Shown: one piece after another, positions 1-7,786 of the stretch
Position numbering within the stretch: position 1 is the first letter of the stretch
Layout: each line of letters begins with the position of its first letter
From: Bacillaceae bacterium JMAK1
GTDB lineage: Bacteria; Bacillota; Bacilli; Bacillales; Marinococcaceae
DNA: 64,000 nucleotides
Assembly: GCA_012970285.1 (NCBI GenBank)
Contig: JIBW01000003.1
Location: 186,001 to 250,000, forward strand
Direction: 5' to 3'
Notes under the pieces: generated by a model
Seen by the model: only the letters and a program-made list of their open reading frames with translations
Database searches by the model: none
Told to the model about the DNA's origin: nothing
Program-made: the position numbers and the translations under genes

Positions 1-152
1 CTCTAAGACACTCGTTTGCTTCCCATTTGGCACGCAAGGGTGTAAACATCGTTGATATCTCAAAGATGATGGGACATGCTGATTTAAAAACGACTAGTGT
101 TTACATGCACGTAAATCATAAAGACTTGCTAGACTCAGTAGATCAACTTTAG
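1..152 (+). CDS. Tyrosine recombinase/integrase, C-terminal 49 residues (cut by window edge)
   Basis: The frame beginning at base 3 reads LRHSFASHLARKGVNIVDIS, then GHADLKTTSVYMHV and stops at 152. The LRH box, the GH dipeptide and the tyrosine in TTSVYMHV are the second arginine region, the histidine and the nucleophile of the XerC/XerD/phage integrase family. The 5' part lies outside the window. The next gene follows after 15 bases with a strong ribosome binding site (AGAAGGAGGA), so the two are probably cotranscribed. Whether it is a Xer-type or an element-specific recombinase cannot be decided from the tail. Confidence 0.85.
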   Translation, partial: LRHSFASHLARKGVNIVDISKMMGHADLKTTSVYMHVNHKDLLDSVDQL

Positions 153-167
153 AAGGAGGAACTTTTT

Positions 168-902
168 ATGGAAGCGAACCATCTATTAATAGATGATCGA
201 GTTGAAGAAGTGCTAACAGGGTTGAGCGCAGGTAAAACTCGTGAACAATTAGCTATAGAGTTTGGGCATAAGAACTATAAAGCACTGGACATTTATATGC
301 GACGTAAAGGCTACCGATGGATTAAAGAAGAAGGAATATATGAGCTGGAAATGGAAAAAGACAACCAAACATTGTCGCTTGATACAAAAGCAAGTAACAT
401 TATAGCCATGTTAGATGAGAAAGAGATGAACACTCGAAAAGTAGCTGACAAATTCTATTTCAGAGATCATAAGCATTTAGGTGAATACATGTCTGCTCAA
501 GGGTATATGTGGAATGCGGAACGTATGAATTACGTGTGGGATGGAGTCGCTGATTTAGGAGCCACAGAGGTAGACGAACAACAAGTGAAAGACATGGGGG
601 ATACAGAAGAGCCATCGATAAAGAGATTAGAGAAGTACATGCCCATGTTAGAAATGCTTATGAACCATCAAGAAGAGCTTGAAACGATGTTTGGTATGCA
701 GACTAACCAATTGCCACGCTATAAAGTGCCAGGTCAACAATCACAAGTAACAGCCGTCATCGTAGGGAACCTTTATCAGTTGTTAAAGTCGTATAGTAAA
801 GAGAAAAATGTGACACAAAAAGAAATTATTCAAATTGCCTTAATTGAATTCTTCCAAAAATATGGTTATAATCATCAAGTTGATCGCTTGATGAATCAAT
901 AG
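168..902 (+). CDS. Recombinase-linked putative DNA-binding protein (two helical repeats plus RHH-like tail)
   Basis: A 244-residue protein of no family I can name. Two similar segments, about residues 15-52 and 78-117, share the pattern of a helix, FGHK or FRDHKHL, then YMRRKGYRW or YMSAQGYMW, and look like duplicated helix-turn-helix-type modules. The C-terminal 60 residues (KVPGQQSQVTAVIVGNLYQL, then NVTQKEIIQIALIEFFQKYG) resemble a ribbon-helix-helix or CopG-like module. It starts 15 bases after the recombinase stop behind AGGAGG, so a role as accessory or directionality factor of that recombinase is plausible but inferred. Cytoplasmic; no signal peptide. Confidence 0.75.
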   Translation: MEANHLLIDDRVEEVLTGLSAGKTREQLAIEFGHKNYKALDIYMRRKGYRWIKEEGIYELEMEKDNQTLSLDTKASNIIAMLDEKEMNTRKVADKFYFRDHKHLGEYMSAQGYMWNAERMNYVWDGVADLGATEVDEQQVKDMGDTEEPSIKRLEKYMPMLEMLMNHQEELETMFGMQTNQLPRYKVPGQQSQVTAVIVGNLYQLLKSYSKEKNVTQKEIIQIALIEFFQKYGYNHQVDRLMNQ

Positions 903-906
903 TTGT

Positions 907-942
907 AGGGGGCGGTCAATAAAAGACCATCCTCTTTTTTTA
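907..942 (+). terminator. Probable Rho-independent terminator of the recombinase operon
   Basis: The stretch GGGCGGTC, an A-rich loop, then GACCATCC is followed by a run of seven T. The stem has one mismatch. It lies directly after the stop at 902. Confidence 0.55.
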
Positions 943-984
943 AGTCATCCATTAAATGTATGAGAAGGTTCATGAGGAATAAAG

Positions 985-1024
985 CTTGTTCAAAGATCTA
1001 TTAAGATTGCCCTGATCGCCCTTG
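985..1024 (+). repeat. Left copy of an imperfect direct repeat flanking flagellin-csrA
   Basis: The segment begins with CTTGTTC and ends with TTGCCCTGATCGCCCTTG (1007-1024). The right copy at 2707-2750 begins with the same heptamer and ends with TCGCCCTAATCGCCCTTG; the last 18 bases match at 16 positions. The two copies bracket the hag-csrA module. Confidence 0.5.
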
Positions 1025-1083
1025 AACTTATATAGAGAAAGCTTATAGCTTCTGTTCTAAAAGGATTTTGCAGTTTAATTTTT

Positions 1084-1119
1084 ATAAAAACAAACCAGAG
1101 TGATGAAACACTCTGGTTT
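1084..1119 (-). terminator. Rho-independent terminator of flagellin
   Basis: An 11-bp perfect stem (AAACCAGAGTG and its complement, 1092-1102 with 1109-1119) is followed on the minus strand by a T-rich tract. It lies eight bases after the flagellin stop codon. Confidence 0.85.
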
Positions 1120-1126
1120 ATAGCTA

Positions 1127-2260
1127 TTATTGAAGTAATTGAAGTACTGATTGTGGTTGTTGATTTGCTTGAGCAAGCATTGATTGAGATGCTTGTGAAA
1201 GAATGTTGTTCTTAGTGAACTCCATCATCTCACGAGCCATGTCAACGTCACGGATACGTGATTCTGCTGCTTGAAGGTTCTCTGAAGCATTGTCCAAGTT
1301 TGCGATTGTATGCTCAAGACGGTTTTGTACTGAACCTAGTTTAGAGCGCTCTCCCGAAACAAGCTCAATAGCTTCGTTAATTGTAGTAATTGCTGCATCT
1401 GCTGCAACTTGTGAATCCACTCTAATTCCACCAGTAGTTCCTTCAGGAATTGCTGCTGTACCACCAGAAAGAGTAGTACCTCCTTCTGTAGCCTCTACAT
1501 CACCACCTGATTCATCTGCAAGCGTTGCAGTTACCTCATCAATACCATCAAATGCAGTAACTACGTCTGCTAAATCTGCATCAGTTCCTAAAGTAACTGT
1601 GATTGTACTTCCATTTAACGCCGCTGCCGTTTCATCACCTTGAACGAAGTTAATAGCATAATTTGTACCGTTTGCTGCAGCGAATTCAATACCTTGAAGA
1701 GATCCTCCTGCACTTACAGCCTCAACGCTTTCTCCATCCAATGCTACTCCTAATGTTTCGGCACTCATGTTAGAGAGGCTTAAAGTGATATCTTGACCAG
1801 TATTAGCACCAATATGGAACTTACCACTAAAGCCATCTGCTCCATCAGTACCTAGTAAGTTTTTTCCGTTAAACTCTGTCGTATCAGCAATACGAGTAAT
1901 TTCTTCAGCTAATTGATCAATTTCTTTTTGGATTTCACCACGGTCTGAATCTGTGTTTGTTTCGTTAGCAGATTGAACTGCAAGCTCACGCATACGTTGA
2001 AGAATGCTGTGAGTTTCATCAAGAGCGCCTTCTGCTGTTTGAATCAAAGAAATACCGTCTTGTGCGTTACGGCTTGCTTGATCAAGACCGTTAATTTGCG
2101 CGCGCATTTTCTCAGAAATTGCAAGACCTGCTGCGTCATCTCCTGCACGGTTGATACGTTGTCCTGAAGATAATTTCTCCATAGACGTTTGCATAGAGTT
2201 TTGGTTCATGCCGAGTTGGCGGTGAGCGTTCATTGCGCTCATGTTGTTGTTGATAATCAT
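1127..2260 (-). CDS. hag: Flagellin
   Basis: Structural subunit of the flagellar filament, 377 residues. The N-terminus (MIINNNMSAMNAHRQL, then SMEKLSSGQRINRAGDDAAG) and the C-terminus (NRLEHTIANLDN, then MAREMMEFTKNNILSQASQS, ending LQLLQ) are the conserved D0/D1 helices. Residues about 150-280 are a variable acidic D2/D3-type region. The start at 2260 is chosen over the in-frame ATG at 2269 because AAGGATGG sits six bases before it and the upstream ATG lies inside that ribosome binding site. csrA lies 74 bp upstream on the same strand, and the leader holds candidate CsrA sites, so translation is probably repressed by CsrA as for hag in Bacillus subtilis. Confidence 0.93.
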   Translation of the reverse strand: MIINNNMSAMNAHRQLGMNQNSMQTSMEKLSSGQRINRAGDDAAGLAISEKMRAQINGLDQASRNAQDGISLIQTAEGALDETHSILQRMRELAVQSANETNTDSDRGEIQKEIDQLAEEITRIADTTEFNGKNLLGTDGADGFSGKFHIGANTGQDITLSLSNMSAETLGVALDGESVEAVSAGGSLQGIEFAAANGTNYAINFVQGDETAAALNGSTITVTLGTDADLADVVTAFDGIDEVTATLADESGGDVEATEGGTTLSGGTAAIPEGTTGGIRVDSQVAADAAITTINEAIELVSGERSKLGSVQNRLEHTIANLDNASENLQAAESRIRDVDMAREMMEFTKNNILSQASQSMLAQANQQPQSVLQLLQ

Positions 2261-2265
2261 TTTAA

Positions 2266-2303
2266 CCATCCTTAGTTTTTAGCTCGTAGTCCTCACTCCA
2301 TGT
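2266..2303 (-). promoter_or_regulatory. Candidate CsrA-binding sites in the flagellin leader
   Basis: On the minus strand the leader contains ACATGGAGTG (2294-2303), overlapping a GAGGA (2290-2294), and the ribosome binding site AAGGATGG (2266-2273). The first fits the ACANGGANGU consensus for CsrA and the last occludes initiation when bound. This matches the two-site arrangement known for hag in B. subtilis. Binding itself is inferred. Confidence 0.5.
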
Positions 2304-2334
2304 GTCACGAGCGTAATTTATTTCAAACCCGCAG

Positions 2335-2559
2335 TTAGCGGAGGTTTGACGTAGTATCAGCTTCATCGATAATTAATTCGGTTCGAAGTATCTTAGCTTC
2401 ATTTGGTGCATCAATGATGACTTTTACTTTGTCTTCTCTGAACTCAGAGATTGTAATTTTAATGTCATCGTTTATTATGAAGCTTGTTCCTAGTTTCCTC
2501 TTAAGTACAAGACCTTTAGAGCCCCTTAATGCCAATTCTTTTCGTTTCTCTTCATTCAT
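2335..2559 (-). CDS. csrA: CsrA-family translational regulator with an N-terminal extension
   Basis: A 74-residue RNA-binding protein. From residue 17 it follows the CsrA fold: GLVLKRKLGTSFIINDDIKI, then KVKVIIDAPNEAKILRTELI. The leucine of strand 1 and the arginine that contacts the GGA motif (ILRTE, equivalent to VHREE of E. coli CsrA) are both kept. It differs from standard 61-75 residue CsrA in starting with about 15 charged residues before the MLVL-type strand. The start at 2559 is preferred over 2580 because GGGAGG lies eight bases before it. fliW is not beside it in this window. Likely target: the adjacent flagellin leader. Confidence 0.82.
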   Translation of the reverse strand: MNEEKRKELALRGSKGLVLKRKLGTSFIINDDIKITISEFREDKVKVIIDAPNEAKILRTELIIDEADTTSNLR

Positions 2560-2607
2560 GTCTTGATCCTCCCTGATCATTTAGCTGCATCCTTGCATTC
2601 ATTCTTT

Positions 2608-2633
2608 TTATCGTCAGGTTTGACTTATTTTTA
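2608..2633 (-). promoter_or_regulatory. Sigma-D-like promoter for csrA-hag
   Basis: On the minus strand TAAA, 14 bases, then GACGATAA resembles the sigma-D consensus TAAA-N15-GCCGATAT. It lies about 50 bp before the csrA start. No other promoter-like motif was found in the 74 bp between csrA and hag, which suggests cotranscription. Confidence 0.5.
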
Positions 2634-2639
2634 AGTGAA

Positions 2640-2959
2640 TGTATGAATTATTTTTAAAATGCCCCATATGCCCTTAATAATTGCCCTCCTAATAACAAGC
2701 CGAATCCTTGTTCTACCAAGCTTCTTTGATCATCGCCCTAATCGCCCTTGCATTTTTCTAAACAGAATAGTGATTTAAAAGCAATTAGTTACTAGTAAGG
2801 GTGTTTTATTGTTAATGTTGAAAAACTTACAAAGGTTTATTAATTAATTTAGTACATGCTAGACTTCTTAAATAGTTGATTTAGATGATATTCTAGAGGT
2901 ATTCATAAAAGCCAAGAAATTCTTTTTACTGGTAATGTATCATTTTCAGAGAGTATATA
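2640..2959. other. Gene-free AT-rich gap with clustered GCCCT motifs
   Basis: No convincing gene. GCCCT or GCCCC recurs at about 2660-2690 and 2734-2748, including the right copy of the direct repeat (2707-2750). The rest is AT-rich. Confidence 0.5.
2707..2750 (+). repeat. Right copy of the imperfect direct repeat flanking flagellin-csrA
   Basis: Partner of 985-1024. It shares CTTGTTC at the left end and 16 of 18 bases at the right end (TCGCCCTAATCGCCCTTG). Confidence 0.5.
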
Positions 2960-3322
2960 TTAGTTAGTAAATTTAGACCAACACTTAGTTTTTTTTATTT
3001 TACTTATCTCTTCAATAAATATATGATCTTTACTCGTTTCAGAGCTACTATATACTTCCTTGTATAAAGCATAAAAACCAGCTCCAGGTCTATGCCGTTC
3101 TTTATTGATAACCATGGCAGATATAAGGGGTAATCCTAATTCGTTACAAGACCTTGAAATTCGATTTAAATGTACTCCTATTGTGTGACTAGTTACTTCT
3201 TTGTTATTAATACTTTTCGCTAAATCACTGTAGTATGTGACGTAAATGTCATTGTTAATAAGTTCTATTAGTTTATTTAAAATACTTTGCTCTATTATGG
3301 TTATATTATTTATTGTTGTCAC
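2960..3322 (-). CDS. Small hypothetical protein, winged-helix-like, partner of the nuclease gene
   Basis: A 120-residue protein. Residues 10-60 read like a helical winged-helix module, and the middle part (LGLPLISAMVINKERHRPGA) recalls short domains found next to HNH or restriction-type nucleases; I do not know its function. The listed start is a GTG at 3322 preceded by AGAGG only two bases away, which is too close, so the start is uncertain. It follows the nuclease gene on the same strand by 46 bp, in equally AT-rich DNA. Confidence 0.6.
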   Translation of the reverse strand: MTTINNITIIEQSILNKLIELINNDIYVTYYSDLAKSINNKEVTSHTIGVHLNRISRSCNELGLPLISAMVINKERHRPGAGFYALYKEVYSSSETSKDHIFIEEISKIKKTKCWSKFTN

Positions 3323-3368
3323 ACCTCTTTATAGAATTTAATCAAAAGATTTAAAATTAATGAGTTCG

Positions 3369-4355
3369 TTATAACATTGAGCTTTTTCTCTTCTTTGTTA
3401 GTTCAAATGCTTCTAATACGGTATCAGCTGTTAGTAAAATATCTAGGTGGCACCAAAGACGAGCGTTCCTGATGTTCTTACCTGATTTAACAATTTTAGA
3501 AAATGGTATTGGTGCTCCTAGATCATAGATGAAATAAGGTTCAGTGGTCTCCTTGGCTAATTCAGGAATATATTCATGTAGTTTTGTCGTAACATGGTAG
3601 TTTTCTATAAAATGTATTGATTGTAAATGTCCATGGTAACGAAATGCAATGTAGTTTGGTGGTATATTCAACCAATTCTTACCCATGGGATGAAAATACT
3701 TTTTCTTTTTTTCTACGATATCAATCCAAGAAATCGAGGCATCTTTAGGAGAAGAGGTAGACAGAGATACAACATAGACTTCATTTGAGTTTATATTTTG
3801 CATTGTAATCAACCCTTTCAAATATTGGCTATACTCAGTTAATAACTTTTTTTCGTAAACGGAAGTTGTTAAAGATCGGGTTTTTACTGCAAATGAATAT
3901 AGGTCTCCCCAAGACATATGTTTAATATCTATACCAATTTCTTTATTAGACGGTAAATTGTATGATGCATAAGTTTTTGTGCATTCTGATAGGGTGACTA
4001 GTAACCTATTCTTGCATAGGCTATATTTAAATGAGTCTCTATTAGCATATTTTAGAAGTTGATCTTTAGCTGGTAGTGACCAACCCCGTTTAGCTTCTAT
4101 TATAATATGTGCTACGTCACTAATTATAATTTCGATATCAGTTATTCCACTCTTGTGCTCATACTTTTGTATAGTAATGTTGATTTGGTCTTGGTTCAAT
4201 GTATCAACGTCTATGAGATCAGAAAGTAAATAGTTTAATAGCTTAGGAGATTTACTAAGAATAAATGCAGTACTACTACTTATCGCATTCTCATTGTATC
4301 CTAGCAATTCAAAGAATGAGTCAATAGGATTACCATAAGAAGTTAGATTGACCAT
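3369..4355 (-). CDS. PD-(D/E)XK nuclease-superfamily protein, putative defence nuclease
   Basis: A 328-residue cytoplasmic protein. Residues about 58-90 contain GITDIEIIISD followed by HIIIEAKRGW, the D-X(n)-EXK signature of the PD-(D/E)XK superfamily, with Q-x-x-K-Y downstream (KDQLLKYANR). The C-terminal half has no family I recognise. The start at 4355 is used because GGAGG is five bases before it; the in-frame ATG at 4367 overlaps that site. Together with the downstream small gene it has the look of a two-gene defence or restriction module: AT-rich, isolated, next to a recombinase. This role is inferred. Confidence 0.6.
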   Translation of the reverse strand: MVNLTSYGNPIDSFFELLGYNENAISSSTAFILSKSPKLLNYLLSDLIDVDTLNQDQINITIQKYEHKSGITDIEIIISDVAHIIIEAKRGWSLPAKDQLLKYANRDSFKYSLCKNRLLVTLSECTKTYASYNLPSNKEIGIDIKHMSWGDLYSFAVKTRSLTTSVYEKKLLTEYSQYLKGLITMQNINSNEVYVVSLSTSSPKDASISWIDIVEKKKKYFHPMGKNWLNIPPNYIAFRYHGHLQSIHFIENYHVTTKLHEYIPELAKETTEPYFIYDLGAPIPFSKIVKSGKNIRNARLWCHLDILLTADTVLEAFELTKKRKSSML

Positions 4356-4798
4356 AATTACCTCCATAAAAATATAATTAAGTATTGCAGAAATTTTTAA
4401 AAGAAAGTGTACTATACTTTTTATCGGTCAATTGAACAAATGCCACCAGCCCATACTGGTAAAAATAAAACGAAGTTACAAAACATCATAACTTTTAACA
4501 TAAAATTTATCTGTGTATTGCTGTGTTAAAAAATAGATGGGCGGCTGGGGCGAGTTTCTGAAGTTGTTGTCACAAATGAATTTGTATGATTATCTGATAT
4601 GGGCTATCTTACTGTCCTATTAGGGCGAAACTATTAAAATTGATGTCTAACTTGAATAGATTTATATCTTATTCTTATATTGAACATCTATGGTATGTGG
4701 TTACTCTTAATGATTTATCTATTAAACAACAATGGTTACTTAACTTCTTTTGGGCTTTTTCTTCTGTACCATAGGTTTTACAAATTTCATTTATCTAA
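4356..4798. other. Gene-free AT-rich stretch before the truncated S-layer frame
   Basis: No supported gene. A short hairpin (ACCAG/CTGGT) lies near 4446-4459. A 43-codon open frame at 4643-4774 has no ribosome binding site and is not called. An in-frame stop at 4796-4798 closes the S-layer frame that follows. No intron domain V or transposon end was recognised here, although this is where the missing 5' end of that gene should be. Confidence 0.5.
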
Positions 4799-7645
4799 TT
4801 ATTCAGTCAGTTTACTCCAGTTGAAGTAACTTCTGTAGAAGCACTTACAACTGAAGGCGTAACAGTAGAATTCACTGCACCAGGCGAAGAGCTTGTAGAT
4901 GCGACTCTAGTTGTTCAATCTCCAAATGGAACAACTCATGAAGTAGTAGCACAAGACATCGATGCTGATGCAACTGAAGCTACATTTGAGTTTGCTACTG
5001 CACTATCACATTTACACGCTGGCACTTGGACAGTTAATGGTGTTGAATATACAGTAGACTTCACTGTAGATGAAGTTGCTGCACTTGATCGTCTAGGTCA
5101 TTCTTATGAAATCTCATTTAATGCAGTTGTAGACAACTTCAATCAAAGCAACATTGTTGTAAGAGACAGCATTACTGGTGAAAGAAGAGGAGTACAAAGT
5201 GTTAATTTGCACGATAACGGACGTACTGCTACAGTAACTTTCCTAGATAACGCTTATTTAGAAGCACACAGAGATTACACTTTCGTAATCGATATTCCAG
5301 GTTACGCTTCTGCTGAATCAACTCATCAACGTCCTGAATATCTGGAAGATGCTAGAATTGTTGGCTATAATGATAATGGAACAGTAGTAGTAAGAGGCTA
5401 CCACCCAACTTCTGATTCAGAACGTGTTGCAGTACAAGAGAACTTAAATCTAGGAGATGTTAACCTAGAGGGAGTACTTGGTCAATCAGGTGTATTTGCT
5501 TACCTAAGAAATAACACTGTAGAAAACTTCTACCAAAATGATTCTGAAACTACTGTTCTAGGTGCAGTAACTGACGTGAATTATAACACTGCCGGAACTA
5601 CTCCTGTAAGCATTGAAATGAGCAATGGTGAAACTTATCGTTTGGCTTCAGGGTTTATCCCGCGTTATAACGGTACAGTCGATCAATCGCTTACAACAAC
5701 TGGTGATGCAGCAGATTATGCAAAAGTAACACTTAATAGCAACAATCAAGTTGTTTTCTATGATGCATATGATTGGAACAGACAATCGTTAATAGTAGAA
5801 TCAGTAGACGGAAACATTGTATCTGGCTTTGGAGATCAATTTAATCTAACAGATTACACAGTTGTAGAAAGTGGAGAAGAAATTGGTATAAGTGACATTT
5901 CTCAAGGAGATAACATCTACTTTAATACAACAGTGGAGTATGCTGAAGTATACAATGAATTAGCAGTTGGCATGATTGATCGTATTTTCGAAGACAGAGT
6001 GATTGTAGAAGGTAATGAATATCAATTGACTTCAGATTCAGCGTTTATTGATGCTGAAGGAAACAGACAATCTCTACAAGCAACTCATTTACAGCAATTT
6101 GTAGACTCAGAAGAGCCAGTGTCATTGTACTTGGATCGTTCAGGTAATGTTTCATTTGTACTAGGTGACCTAGGTGACTTTGTAGTAGGTGAAGATGCAG
6201 CATATCTTACATCAACTGTAAATGCATATCGCCAAGGTCAAAGAAGTAACATTGAGCTAAATTACCGTAGTGTTACTGGTAGTTCAGAGTCTGTTACTTT
6301 AGGTCTAGAGCAACTAACTCGCATTAACGATCATGTTAAGGGACGCCCTTTCATCGATGGTGATGAGGAGCTAGCAGTTATTGATTACTTTACATTTGAT
6401 GAAAATGCTCCTGGTGAAGGGAATATTGTAGCAGTACTAAGAGGAGATTCTCCTAATCAAGTTGTAGTTTCAGATGTTGAAGATTTAGGTAATAAAGACA
6501 TCATTGATTTCGTTAAAAATAATGATGGAGATATCGTTGGTTTCAACACACTAATTAGTGGAACTTACTCTGAGGCTTCTTTGCAAGATGCAGCTGAAGT
6601 TGGTGCTAGTTATCTAGAGGGAGTTACTACTGATGGTGTAGATGCTGACATTCGAGTATTTGGCAGCACCCCGGTATTCTTACATGATGAAGATGATAAC
6701 TTTGTAGGAGTCGCATCATGGGACGAGGTAGAGGCGTTTGATTTCGATCTTGTAACTGGTGCTACAGTCTACCATGGTAACAATAACCCTGCAGGTATCG
6801 CAGATTACCTAGTAATCAATGTTGATGAAGATACAGATCTTGATACAGAAACTGTAGAAACGAATGCGGTGGTTAATAGTGTAAGTTATAATGCTGCTGG
6901 TGATGAGATTACTCAAATCAGCCTAATTGTAGATGGTCAGTTTGTAACTTATGAAGTAAACCTTAGCGATGAACAAAATGCAGCATTAACTGGTGCAGAT
7001 GATCGTTTAGTTCGTGGAGAGGCTGTAGATGTCGAAGTTAATTCAAACGATGTTGTAATCGGTCTTGAAGAGCTTGGTGAGACTGAAGTAGGTACGGTAA
7101 GTTCAGTTTCAACAGTAGATCGTACAGTGACACTTACTGATGGTGGAACTTATCGATTCGATCAAAACACGTATATTGTTGACAACCGCAGTGGTAATAC
7201 GCCTGAGTTCTTAACTCTTACAGATCTTGAGAACCTTGATGACGTTAATGTTTTAGTATATACAGTATCATCTGGTACAAACTTTGTAGATTTCATTGTA
7301 GTGAATTCTGGTTCACCAGCTCCAACGCCAACAATCACAGCAAACACTAATGTTGAAGGAACTATTGTAGAGTTGACAGCGAACTTTGCACACTTTACGG
7401 ATGTTGATAGTGACAACGTTACTGTAGCTTTCGAACTTGAGGGTGAAGAAGCTGATGCATCATTTGTTTCAGAAGAAGATGCAGACTACACTGAAGGTGT
7501 TTATACTGAATCATTCGCATTAATCGATGGATTTGAAGACGGTAATCATGAATTCGATGTTACAGTATCATATGATGGTATTGATTCAGAAGAGTTTTCT
7601 TTTACAATCACTGTAGAAGATGAGGCGACCCTTGATAACAACTAA
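4799..7645 (+). pseudogene. S-layer-like surface protein lacking its 5' end (no signal peptide, no SLH domains)
   Basis: The reading frame is open from 4799 to the stop at 7645 (about 948 codons) but has no ATG, signal peptide or SLH motif at its beginning. Homology to surface-protein beta domains already starts at its first residues (FTPVEVTSVEALTTEGVTVE), and a TTG at 5207 is only an internal codon. The body is acidic, threonine- and valine-rich and contains beta modules such as VSTVDRTVTLTDGGTYRF, like other Bacillus S-layer proteins. The S-layer protein at 56340 shows the expected full architecture. Either the gene is a remnant, or its 5' part is supplied elsewhere by recombination or splicing. 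Ends in DNN, like the ENN end of the 56340 protein. Confidence 0.75.
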
Positions 7646-7691
7646 ACGAAACGTTCTCTGATAAACTTTTATAGTGAAACAGAGGGGAGAG

Positions 7692-7724
7692 TCCCACCTC
7701 TTAAATGAGGTGGGATCTTCTTCT
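7692..7724 (+). terminator. Terminator after the S-layer fragment
   Basis: A nine-base perfect stem (TCCCACCTC, loop TTAAAT, GAGGTGGGA) is followed by TCTTCTTCT. A competing upstream pairing (AGGGGAGAGTCCC) could form instead. Confidence 0.65.
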
Positions 7725-7786
7725 AACTGTTATTCTGAATTTTCAGATGAAAATTCTGACTCAGTTCAGCTGATTTATTAAACTGA

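Noticed and set aside
1290-1643. Open frame of 117 codons on the plus strand inside flagellin
   Set aside because: Antisense shadow of the flagellin variable region; no ribosome binding site and low-complexity Ser/Val/Pro translation.
1084-2334. A separate promoter for flagellin between csrA and hag
   Set aside because: The 74-bp gap holds only the leader motifs; no -35/-10 or sigma-D pair could be found.
4643-4774. 43-codon hydrophobic open frame upstream of the S-layer fragment
   Set aside because: No ribosome binding site, AT-rich and not similar to anything I know.
5207-5209. TTG at 5207 as start of the S-layer gene
   Set aside because: The same frame with the same kind of beta-domain sequence continues 400 bp upstream, so the TTG is internal.
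7622-7650. GAGGCGACCC at the S-layer 3' end as the true 5' start of the intron, giving a splice junction before the stop
   Set aside because: Attractive by analogy with C. tetani and compatible with the frame, but it departs from GUGYG and the terminal DNN is shared in kind with the 56340 protein; kept only as an alternative.
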